50,582 nucleotides of DNA, taken from Acetobacteraceae bacterium. GTDB lineage: Bacteria > Pseudomonadota > Alphaproteobacteria > Acetobacterales > Acetobacteraceae. This document shows positions 18,742-27,105 of this stretch, in pieces. A program made the translations under genes and the position numbers. The stretch lies in assembly GCA_019241425.1 (NCBI GenBank), contig JAFAXA010000293.1, positions 1 to 50,582 on the forward strand, given 5' to 3'. Numbering within the stretch: position 1 is the first letter of the stretch; each line of letters starts with the position of its first letter. The notes beneath the pieces were generated by a model. That model ran no database searches, was not told the DNA's origin, and saw only the letters and a list, made by a program, of their open reading frames with translations.

Positions 18742-20636
18742 GGCTCCCTCTCCCCCGACGCGGCGCGAGGTTGCAACCCGTCTCGGGCCCCGCCCGGGGG
18801 TCGCAGATCGACCACGGGCAGTCCCGTGCCGCTCAATCGATGGTCCAGGATTTCGAGCGGGACATTCGCCAATGCCGCCTTGATATCGGTGAAATAGCGC
18901 TCGAGCAGAAACGGCTGGCTTGCTGCGCGGTACGGACGATCATCGGCAATGATCTCGGTCAGACCAGTTTGAGCGGCGCTGATGCTCTCCTGGCTCAGCG
19001 CCGATGCTTCATCGATGGCGCTATGGGCATCCCGCTCGGCAACGCTTCGTGTGGTCTCGGCGCGTCCCCGTTCCGTGGCAATCGAACTCGTCGCGGCGAT
19101 TTCCGCCGCTTGGACATGACGATACGCTAAGGCGGCACCACTGGGCGGGTGAATGGCCTCGATCGTCACCGCAACAATGTCGAGGCCGGAGTCGAGCCGA
19201 TCCAGGGCTTGCTGCAGACCCGCTCGCAGACTGGCCGCGATGATGCCGTGATTCTCGCCGAGTACTGTCGGCAGTGTGCTCGTGGCAAGATAGTCGGCGA
19301 GCAAGCGGCCGGATAGTGAGTGCACCAACACCTCCGGGTCCGCCGTTCGATAGAGCGCGGCTCGCGCAGCGTCATCGGTCAGCCCGACACGATAAAGCAC
19401 CCGGACGGTCACGCTCACGGCCTGAAAGCTTGGTTGCGACCGATCGCCGGCAGCGATCAGATACGGAGCCTCGCCGGGTGTTTGTGAATCCCACAGCCGG
19501 TTGGCGCTCGGCGGCGGATCGCCCTCGGCTGCCGAGGCGTCGGCGACAGGGGAGTCGGCGCCGGCATCGCTGTCCGCGTTGCTGATGAGAACCGCGTGCA
19601 GTGTGCCGTATTCGACGTGGCGGACCGCGCCGAATGGCCGCGGGAGCACCAGATGCAGACCAGGCTGCAGGATCGCGACAACCCGACCAAATCGCTCGTA
19701 GGAGCCCCGTTCATTCAGATCGATCCGCGTGACCCCGGTCAAACCCCAGCAACACAGGAGCATCAACAACAAGACCGGTGCCGCCGCCGCTCGCATGAAG
19801 CGCAACGCCCAGCTCCGGGTGAAGTCCACGCCGAACTCCGATCGCACCACGACGGCCGCGCGTGCGGGCGAGAGCAGTCGGCCACAGAGAAAGCCCGCGA
19901 CAACGCTCGCAATTGGCGCGCGAGCGGCCGTGTGGTCGCGAGATGGCAGGAACCACGATCCCAAAGCCCTGAGCACGAGTTCCAGGCAAACGGCGAGCAA
20001 AGCGGCGGAGATGGCGGAACGACTCCAGTAGACGAGTGCGACGTCCGGAGCGTCCGTCAATGCGAGAAGTGAAGTTGCGAAGAGGCAGCCCACCGGGAGA
20101 AACAGCAAGCCGCCGAGATCGACGGTTTCGGGCAGTTGCTCCGCTGGAATCGCTGCAAGGGAGCGCTGCGCTATGAGGCACGGTGTCGCCAGTATCAGCA
20201 AGGCGCTTGCGACGGCGAAGCCTCCGGGTGATCCCAGCGCTTGCGGAAGGTGAGCACCAGGGGGCCAGTCGCTGATGATCGCCAACGCGGCCGCTCCGGC
20301 GAAAAGGAGAACCACCGCCATCCCCGAGCCCTCAGCAAAGCGCGATTTCACAGAGACCGGCAGACCACGCCGGCGGGCAAGCGCGGCAGCGGCACAGGCA
20401 ACAAGCCCCAGCGCGGCAAGCAGCAACGAGGCCACACCGGCGCCGGCCAAACCGAAGGCGCGGAACGCGTCAAGCCATGGCAGTTTGCAGCGGGCGAGCA
20501 AGGCGGACATCGTACCCGCGGCGGCGAGATACACGAAACCGAGTGTCATCAAGGGGCGAACCAGCCGCGCGGCGACGACGGGCTGCGAAGGAGGCGGAGG
20601 CTCCGGCCGGGGAGACGCTGTGTGGTCTGCGGTCAT
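18738..20636 (-). CDS. Large polytopic membrane protein with C-terminal SPFH/Band 7 (HflK-like) domain
   Basis: About 7 hydrophobic segments, then GLTGVTRIDLNERGSYERFGRVVAILQPGLHLVLPRPFGAVRHVEYGTLHAVLI and LGENHGIIAASLRAGLQQALDRLDSGLDIVAVTIEAIHPPSGAALAYRHVQAAEI. The ATG at 20636 avoids overlap with the upstream gene. Confidence 0.82.
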   Translation of the reverse strand: MTADHTASPRPEPPPPSQPVVAARLVRPLMTLGFVYLAAAGTMSALLARCKLPWLDAFRAFGLAGAGVASLLLAALGLVACAAAALARRRGLPVSVKSRFAEGSGMAVVLLFAGAAALAIISDWPPGAHLPQALGSPGGFAVASALLILATPCLIAQRSLAAIPAEQLPETVDLGGLLFLPVGCLFATSLLALTDAPDVALVYWSRSAISAALLAVCLELVLRALGSWFLPSRDHTAARAPIASVVAGFLCGRLLSPARAAVVVRSEFGVDFTRSWALRFMRAAAAPVLLLMLLCCWGLTGVTRIDLNERGSYERFGRVVAILQPGLHLVLPRPFGAVRHVEYGTLHAVLISNADSDAGADSPVADASAAEGDPPPSANRLWDSQTPGEAPYLIAAGDRSQPSFQAVSVTVRVLYRVGLTDDAARAALYRTADPEVLVHSLSGRLLADYLATSTLPTVLGENHGIIAASLRAGLQQALDRLDSGLDIVAVTIEAIHPPSGAALAYRHVQAAEIAATSSIATERGRAETTRSVAERDAHSAIDEASALSQESISAAQTGLTEIIADDRPYRAASQPFLLERYFTDIKAALANVPLEILDHRLSGTGLPVVDLRPPGGARDGLQPRAASGEREP

Positions 20637-20721
20637 TATGCGTGCCGGGGGGCGATCGTCCAAAAACGATGCGCTGCCACCCCGAGCTTGGGACGGCAGC
20701 GCAAGGTTAGATTTCCGCGTG

Positions 20722-22647
20722 TCAGTGGAAGTCAAACATGTCCATCAGATTGCTGATCGCCGGGCTGTTGATCGGTGCGTAGGGGTTGGAGGAGTTCGTG
20801 ATCGGATTCGGAAGATTGTCGCGCCCGTTCTCCGACACCGGAGGAAGCCGCCAGTTCTTTTCCACGAACTTCAGGAACGAGACATGATCGGCGTAGGCGT
20901 GCGATATGCGGCCGCCGCGTGAATAGGGCGACACCACGATGGCCGGGATCCGTGTGCCGTCACCGAAAAAATCGAGCGGCTGGATATAGCCCGAATCCCA
21001 ATACCCACCGCCCTCGTCGAAGGTAACGATGATCGCCGTATGGGTCCAAAGGTCGCGGTTATGCTCCGTGTGTTCGATGATCCTGCGCGTGAACGCCTCG
21101 AAGAGATCGAGCTTCGATGATGCCGGATGACCATCCAGCAACCCATCCGGCTTCACGATCGAGACGGCCGGGAGATGACCCGAACTGATATCCGCTTCCA
21201 GATCCGTCACATCGGCCAGATGCGCCTGGCGCTGGGCCGCATCCGTCATGATGGCGGTCTCGTAGAGGAAAGGATTGCAGATGTTGCAGTAGAGTGACCC
21301 GAGTTCGCTGTTCGGGTCCTTGAGATAGAAGTTCCAGCCGGCCCCATAGTATTTCCATGACAGGCCGGCATCGTTCAGCGTGTCGCCGATCGTGCGCACG
21401 GGCGAGGGCGGGATCGTGAAGGTGGAGGTATTGACGGTGCCGTCACCGAAATATCCGGGATTATAGTTATTGAGAAGGTAGTAGGCGCCCTGTTTGCACC
21501 TCGTTGGCGGCGTATAGGGCAGGCTCGCGAGATAGCTTACGACAGCGCCGACGCCGGGCTGGTTCATGTCGGAGCAGTTGCTGTAGCTGCCGCCGCTGTA
21601 ACCGTCCTGCGTATAGTAGTTGTTTGTGCCAGCTTGCGGGTTCGGGTTTTCGATTTCGTTCGTTGGCGGCGTTGCAATGTTGCCCTGGCCGTCCGTGTAG
21701 TAGATGGCGAGGCCCGTGCCGAGGGCAATGTGATTGGCGCCCGTGCCGCCCATGATCGACTGGTGGAAGTTGTCGCTCATCGTGTAGGTGTCGGCGAGGT
21801 GCTTGAACCACGGCGCATCGCCCTTCGCCATGTTCCAGAAGCCCATAGAGGTGGAACCTTCACCCGTCGTTTGGTTGGTGAAGTTTGCCGGCTGCGGCTT
21901 GCCGTTGCTGCCCGCCCCGATCGTCGTTTCCACCCAGGGGAACAGCGAATTGGTGCAGCCGGACGGGTTCGCCGCCGTGATCGTTGCGGGGGAGCAGTTC
22001 ACCTGCTGCCACATCTGATAGAATCGATGCACGGGGCTGGCGGTGTAGCTGTCATAGGGCAGATTCGGGCCGCTCAGTTGAAACGGACCGTTTGGCAGGG
22101 CCGTCGCGTTCGGAATGCGCGTGTCGACGGAGTCGCTGGGCAGTCCGGTCGCGCCCGTCGTGAGCAGCTTGTAGTCACGCGTCGGCAAGCCATTCTGGAT
22201 CAAAGTTTCCGCCGCGGTCGCAGCGGCGAGCGTTGCGAATGGCGGCGGATTTTCGTCGCTCGCCGCTGTGGGAGCCCCGTCCGTCATCGCGGGCGGCAGC
22301 ACGGAATAGAGCGTCTGTCCGTCCGGGCTGAGCTGGTAGGTGGTGCGGTCCGAGGCTTCCTTCTGCGCCGCTTTTGCGAAGTTCGGGCCGGGAGTCCCGT
22401 CGGCGTTCACGATGCCCTCCGACAGGAGATTGTACACCGTTTGACCAGCCTGGGGCGTGTAGGTGGCGAACACGTGATCAAACGTGCGATTCTCGCCGAT
22501 AATCAGGATGACGTGCTCGATCGGCGTGGTCGGTGTGCGAGCGGCCGACTGTGCGAACGCTGGGCCTACGGTGAGCGATGTCACCGCCAAGGTCGCAAGT
22601 CCGCGACCGAAGGGGTGATTGGATTGCGGCAATAAACGCCTTCTCAT
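20722..22647 (-). CDS. Phosphoesterase family protein (phospholipase C / AcpA-like), secreted
   Basis: Signal-like N-terminus; IEHVILIIGENRTFDHVFATY; IMGGTGANHIAL; SIVKPDGLLDGHPASSKLD; IIVTFDEGGGYWD. ATG at 22647 is preceded by GGAGGG. Confidence 0.88.
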   Translation of the reverse strand: MRRRLLPQSNHPFGRGLATLAVTSLTVGPAFAQSAARTPTTPIEHVILIIGENRTFDHVFATYTPQAGQTVYNLLSEGIVNADGTPGPNFAKAAQKEASDRTTYQLSPDGQTLYSVLPPAMTDGAPTAASDENPPPFATLAAATAAETLIQNGLPTRDYKLLTTGATGLPSDSVDTRIPNATALPNGPFQLSGPNLPYDSYTASPVHRFYQMWQQVNCSPATITAANPSGCTNSLFPWVETTIGAGSNGKPQPANFTNQTTGEGSTSMGFWNMAKGDAPWFKHLADTYTMSDNFHQSIMGGTGANHIALGTGLAIYYTDGQGNIATPPTNEIENPNPQAGTNNYYTQDGYSGGSYSNCSDMNQPGVGAVVSYLASLPYTPPTRCKQGAYYLLNNYNPGYFGDGTVNTSTFTIPPSPVRTIGDTLNDAGLSWKYYGAGWNFYLKDPNSELGSLYCNICNPFLYETAIMTDAAQRQAHLADVTDLEADISSGHLPAVSIVKPDGLLDGHPASSKLDLFEAFTRRIIEHTEHNRDLWTHTAIIVTFDEGGGYWDSGYIQPLDFFGDGTRIPAIVVSPYSRGGRISHAYADHVSFLKFVEKNWRLPPVSENGRDNLPNPITNSSNPYAPINSPAISNLMDMFDFH

Positions 22648-23057
22648 CTCGTGTTCCCTCCGCATGCGCAATCCACCGCACGCTCATCACGTGCTTGCGG
22701 ACTCACATTGATGTTTGCCGAGCGTATGTTGCCTTGCCTATATTCCAAACCCCGAAAGGTCAACCACCCCGTTGCGCGAAAATAGCGTATGAAACTTGAA
22801 TTTCCGGTGTATGTCGGATTGATGACGCGCACGGTGACCATCAAATGTCACGCCATTGACGTAGAACGGCATGGGCCGGACGGGCTACACGCCGCCGAGT
22901 TTCGACGAGGGGCGGATGTCCGACATCGCATTGCAGCGTGGTGTCACAGGAGCGTCGCCACGTGGCAGACTGCCTTGCGCAACGGCCGTGCAAGCCGGAC
23001 TTGCGAAGCGGCAGATGAACGGTCAGCGGCGGTTGAGACGCCCACGGTTGGTGTGAC

Positions 23058-24770
23058 ATGCATTACGCCGTACTCGCTACCGACTATGACGGCACCATCG
23101 CCCATGACGGTGTTGTGGACGACGCAACACTCGACGCGCTGGAACGCCTGAAGGCCGGACAGCGTCGGCTGGTCCTTGTCACTGGCCGCGAATTGCCCGA
23201 CCTCCAGCGCGAAATGCCGCGCCTCGACCTGTTCGACCGCGTTGTCGCGGAGAATGGTGCTCTGCTTTACACGCCAGCGACGCGGGAACAGAAACCGCTG
23301 GGCGAGGCACCGCCCGCCGCCTTCGTCGAGCGGTTGCGCGCGCTCGAGGTATCGCCCCTCTCCGTCGGGCGGGTCATTGTCGCGAGTTGGGAACCCAACG
23401 AGGGCAAGGTGCTCGACGCCATCCGCGACCTCGGGCTCGAGTTGCAGATCATCTTCAACAAAGGCGCGGTTATGGTGCTGCCCGCCGGGGTCAACAAGGC
23501 AACCGGTCTCCTCGCCGCGCTCTGCGATCTTGGCTTGTCTCCGCTTGACTGCGTGGGGGTCGGTGACGCCGAAAACGACAACGCGTTCCTGGAAGCAAGC
23601 GGATTCTCGGTTGCGGTCGCCAACGCCCTGCCCGCACTCAAGGAGCGGGCGACGTTCGTAACGGAGGGTCAGCGCGGGGCGGGTGTCGCGGAACTGATCG
23701 ACCGCATGCTCGCGGACGATCTGGAGGGGCTCGATACGCATGAGCCGCGCCAAAGTGTCCTGATCGCAGAACCGCGCGACGGCGATGACGGTCCGGCGTT
23801 GCACCTGCAGCCGAAACGGGAAACCCTGCTGCTCGCGGGCGCTTCGGGAGGCGGCAAGTCGACGCTGACGTTGGGACTGTTGGAGCGGCTAGGCGACGCC
23901 GGCTTTCAGTACTGCGTCATCGACCCGGAAGGCGACTACGAGGGCAGCCTAGCCGCCAGCTACGTGGGCGACGCCAGGCAGCCGGCCGACGTGTCGGCAG
24001 TGATGGGAGAGTTGCGCAAGCCTCAGCAAAGCGTGGCCGTCAATCTGCTCGGCGTTCCGCTACAGGACAGGCCGGCTTTCTACGCCGCCCTGCTTCCGGA
24101 GCTGGCGCGGTTGCGCGAGACCACCGGCCGCCCGCATTTCGTTGTGGTCGACGAGGCGCATCATCTGCTGCCGACTGAATGGAATCCCCCGGCGGGAGAT
24201 TTTTCGGCGAGCCTCCAAGGCACGATGTTCGTGACGGTGCATCCGGAGCATCTCTCGCCGCGCGTGCTCGATCGCGTGGACCGGATGCTGGTGATCGGCC
24301 GCGATCCGGCGAAGGCGGCCGGCGCGTTCTGCGGCAGCCGCGGCTTGCATTGCCCCGCACCCGACGTGAAGCTGGAAACCGGGGAGGTGATGACGTTCGC
24401 CGCCGGTGATCCCGATATTCGCGTGATGCGGGTCGTGCCCGGCAACGGCACGCGGCAGCGGCACGTGCGCAAATACGCGGAAGGGAAGCTCGGTGAGGAT
24501 AAGAGCTTCTATTTTCGCGGGCCGGACCGCCGGCTCAATCTGAGGGCGCACAATCTCACGCTCTTTGTGCAGATCGCCGAGGGCGTCGATGCCGAGACAT
24601 GGGAGCATCACCGCCGGGCGGGCGATTTCTCCGAATGGATCGGATCCGCCATCAAGGATGGCGAACTCGCGCGCGCAATCGCCGCCATCGAGCAAAGCGA
24701 AGCGGCGACGGACGACTCACGACGCCAAATCCAGGAAGCAATCGAGGCCAAGTACACCGCACCGGCCTAA
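23058..24770 (+). CDS. HAD-IIB family phosphatase fused to a P-loop (HerA/FtsK-like) ATPase and a C-terminal domain
   Basis: HAD motifs ATDYDGTIAHDG and GVGDAENDNAF; Walker A LAGASGGGKSTLT; Walker B HFVVVDEAHHLLP; C-terminal YFRGPDRRLNLRAHNLTLFVQIAEGVDAETWEHHRRAGDFSEWIGSAIKDGELA. Confidence 0.85.
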   Translation: MHYAVLATDYDGTIAHDGVVDDATLDALERLKAGQRRLVLVTGRELPDLQREMPRLDLFDRVVAENGALLYTPATREQKPLGEAPPAAFVERLRALEVSPLSVGRVIVASWEPNEGKVLDAIRDLGLELQIIFNKGAVMVLPAGVNKATGLLAALCDLGLSPLDCVGVGDAENDNAFLEASGFSVAVANALPALKERATFVTEGQRGAGVAELIDRMLADDLEGLDTHEPRQSVLIAEPRDGDDGPALHLQPKRETLLLAGASGGGKSTLTLGLLERLGDAGFQYCVIDPEGDYEGSLAASYVGDARQPADVSAVMGELRKPQQSVAVNLLGVPLQDRPAFYAALLPELARLRETTGRPHFVVVDEAHHLLPTEWNPPAGDFSASLQGTMFVTVHPEHLSPRVLDRVDRMLVIGRDPAKAAGAFCGSRGLHCPAPDVKLETGEVMTFAAGDPDIRVMRVVPGNGTRQRHVRKYAEGKLGEDKSFYFRGPDRRLNLRAHNLTLFVQIAEGVDAETWEHHRRAGDFSEWIGSAIKDGELARAIAAIEQSEAATDDSRRQIQEAIEAKYTAPA

Positions 24771-24826
24771 TGTCTGCGTAACGCTTGGATCGGAGGCAAG
24801 CCAGCACCGACGGTTGACGACCGCGT

Positions 24827-25042
24827 TTATCGCGCCTGATCGGGAATTGCGGCACGCGCTGCTCGTTCGAGGCTATCTCTGACGGTCGGCTGACGCGAAC
24901 CGTCCCGGGCGCCGCGAGATCGTGACAGCCTGACGGCTTGTGGGTTGCTCTCCGATGGCGAGTCGCCTTCCCAATCAATGTCGGCGTCATCAGGCGTCGA
25001 GAACTCCACGTGCGAGAGGATGCTGCGTATTGGCTCGGTCAT
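24827..25042 (-). CDS. Small hypothetical protein (71 aa), translationally coupled to the glycosyltransferase
   Basis: ATG at 25040-25042 overlaps the glycosyltransferase TGA (25039-25041); MTEPIRSILSHVEFSTPDDADIDWEGDSPSESNPQAVRLSRSRGARDGSRQPTVRDSLERAARAAIPDQAR. Confidence 0.5.
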   Translation of the reverse strand: MTEPIRSILSHVEFSTPDDADIDWEGDSPSESNPQAVRLSRSRGARDGSRQPTVRDSLERAARAAIPDQAR

Positions 25043-26136
25043 GAACGTTTCTCCAATTCGGTTTGCGCAATGGGAGGACGGGCCGGTACGACGGCCAAGT
25101 TCCTGAGAAATGCTTCGGCGCAGGCTCGCCACGAGAACCGTTCTGCGAAGCTGCGGCAAGCCGAGCGGTTGCACCCCAGCGCCGCCAAGCAGGCGCGGCG
25201 CAAATTCCAGTCGGTCGCGCCGACCTCTGGATGCCCGGTCAGCAGATCGATCGGCCCGGTGACCGGAAAGGCCGCAACCGGAGTACCGCAGGCGAGCGCC
25301 TCCAGCAGCACGAGGCCGAATGTGTCGGTGAGCGACGGAAACACAAACAGGTCGGCCTGCGCGTACGCACTGGCGAGCGCCGCTCCATGGCGCTCGCCCA
25401 CGAAAACCACCTTCGGGTAATCCCGTCGGAGGGATGCGAGCTGCGGCCCGTCGCCGACCACCATTTTCGTTCCGGGCAGATCCATATCGAGAAACGCCCG
25501 GATGTTCTTTTCGACCGCGATCCGGCCCACATAAACGCTGAGGGGACGCTCCGGCCCGTCTGATCTGTGCGGCTCCGGTCGGAACAGGTCGATGTCGACC
25601 CCGCGCGACCAGGAACGGATGTTGCGAAAGCCGCGCGTCACCAACTCACGGCGGAGGCTTTCGGCGGCCACAAGCGTGCCTTGCGCCGGGCGATGGAACC
25701 GCCGTAACACAGCGTAGCTGAAACGGACCGGCGCACCGGTGCGCGCCCGCAGATATTCGGGGAAGCGGGTGTGAAACGCCGTCGTGAACGGCATGCCGAC
25801 TCGGAGCGCCCAAGCCCGGGCAGCCCAGCCAAGCGGCCCTTCCGTCGAGATATGCAGCGCGTTCGGTGCGAAGGCCTGGAGCATGGCATTCAGGCGACGG
25901 CGCGGCTTCAGGGCAAGGCGGATCGAGGGATAGCTCGGCAGCGGAACCGTAACGAAACGATCCGGTCCGATCACCTCGGCCACATGACCCATCTTGCGCA
26001 GTTCGTGGAGAACGGTGCGCATCGTGCGGACGACACCGTTCACCTGCGGTTCCCAGGCGTCAGAAACGATCAGGATACGCAGCTTTCCGCCCGCGGCTTG
26101 TTCGGCGAGATCAAGTGACCGGGGCTGGTCGAGCAC
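25039..26136 (-). CDS. Glycosyltransferase family 4 (Agt-like glycolipid synthase candidate)
   Basis: LRILIVSDAWEPQVNGVVRTM, ISTEGPLGWAAR, SRGVDIDLFRP, VYVGRIAVEKNIRAFL, FVFPSLTDTFGLVLLEALACGTPVAAF. Likely GTG start at 26136; start uncertain. Confidence 0.85.
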   Translation of the reverse strand: MLDQPRSLDLAEQAAGGKLRILIVSDAWEPQVNGVVRTMRTVLHELRKMGHVAEVIGPDRFVTVPLPSYPSIRLALKPRRRLNAMLQAFAPNALHISTEGPLGWAARAWALRVGMPFTTAFHTRFPEYLRARTGAPVRFSYAVLRRFHRPAQGTLVAAESLRRELVTRGFRNIRSWSRGVDIDLFRPEPHRSDGPERPLSVYVGRIAVEKNIRAFLDMDLPGTKMVVGDGPQLASLRRDYPKVVFVGERHGAALASAYAQADLFVFPSLTDTFGLVLLEALACGTPVAAFPVTGPIDLLTGHPEVGATDWNLRRACLAALGCNRSACRSFAERFSWRACAEAFLRNLAVVPARPPIAQTELEKRS

Positions 26137-26938
26137 GCGCGCGTTCCGTCGGTGAGCTGAAAAACGAAAGCTGGTTTTCGGCGACCCAGTCGAGCAATTC
26201 GAGGCGGCCGTCCTCATGCTCCACCAGTGCCGTGCAGCTTTCGACCCAATCGCCGTCATTGACATACAGCACGCCGCCGATGTCTCGCATCTGGGCATGA
26301 TGAATGTGGCCGCAGACGACGCCGTCATAGCCGCGCCGCTGCGCTTCGCCGGCGAGAGCGGCCTCGAACCGATCGATCGCCTTCACCGCGCCTTTCACCT
26401 GCCGCTTCGCCCAGGCGGAAAGGGACCAGTAGGGATAGCCGAGTCGCCGCCGCGCAGCGTTGAACCATCGATTGACGACGAGCGCCGCCGTGTACGCGCC
26501 GTCGCCGAGAAGCGCCAGAAACTTTGCGTAGCGCACCACGCTGTCGAACTCGTCGCCATGCATGATCAGCAGCTTGAGCCCGATTACGGTCTGGTGCGTT
26601 GCCTCCTTGCGGAGCTTGATCCCGGCGACCTCCAAATTGAGCGGCAGCCATGCGCGGAACATCTCGTCGTGATTGCCGGGAATGTAGACGATCTCTGTGC
26701 CCGCCTTGGCATGCGAGAGTAGAAGGCGAAGCACTTCGTCGTGTCCCTCGTCCCAGTACCAGGACCGGCGCAGCCGCCAGCCGTCGAGAATGTCGCCGAC
26801 CAGATACAGATGTTCGCACCGAACGCTGCCGAGGAAATCCGCCAGAAAGTCGGTCCGGCAGCCTTTCGTTCCCAGATGCGTATCGGACAGAAAGATGGCA
26901 CGATAGCGCCGCACCCGAGGTGGCGGAATGGCGTTCAT
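26111..26938 (-). CDS. Metallophosphoesterase, UDP-2,3-diacylglucosamine diphosphatase-like (PlcP-like)
   Basis: YRAIFLSDTHLGTKGCRTDFLADFL, LVGDILDGW, YIPGNHDE, LIMHGDEFD, VVCGHIHHA; ATG at 26938. Confidence 0.88.
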   Translation of the reverse strand: MNAIPPPRVRRYRAIFLSDTHLGTKGCRTDFLADFLGSVRCEHLYLVGDILDGWRLRRSWYWDEGHDEVLRLLLSHAKAGTEIVYIPGNHDEMFRAWLPLNLEVAGIKLRKEATHQTVIGLKLLIMHGDEFDSVVRYAKFLALLGDGAYTAALVVNRWFNAARRRLGYPYWSLSAWAKRQVKGAVKAIDRFEAALAGEAQRRGYDGVVCGHIHHAQMRDIGGVLYVNDGDWVESCTALVEHEDGRLELLDWVAENQLSFFSSPTERARARPAPVT

Positions 26939-27105
26939 CCGGGGGCAGATCCGATTCGCTTCGTTTCCGAGCCGCACGGTGCTGATACGCGCGATTGCGA
27001 TTTATGCACGTGAACCTTGAATGACGCGGGTGCAATTGCCACGCCCGGTCGGACCGTCATCGCATTGACCCGGTATCTTCACCAGGCCGTCATGCCTCCA
27101 ATGTC

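Noticed and set aside
14679-20636. Possible phage-defence interpretation of the SPFH-ATPase operon
   Set aside because: No nuclease, toxin or recombinase is adjacent and flanking genes are metabolic; a membrane/metal-homeostasis role is the simpler reading.
22822-22861. TGAC/GTCA repeats upstream of the HAD-ATPase gene considered as a PHO box
   Set aside because: Spacing is 12 bp rather than 11 (TGAC at 22823 and 22835), and no second in-phase repeat is found.
22871-23056. 61-aa ORF immediately before the HAD-ATPase start
   Set aside because: No SD or family resemblance that I can support; may be chance in GC-rich DNA.
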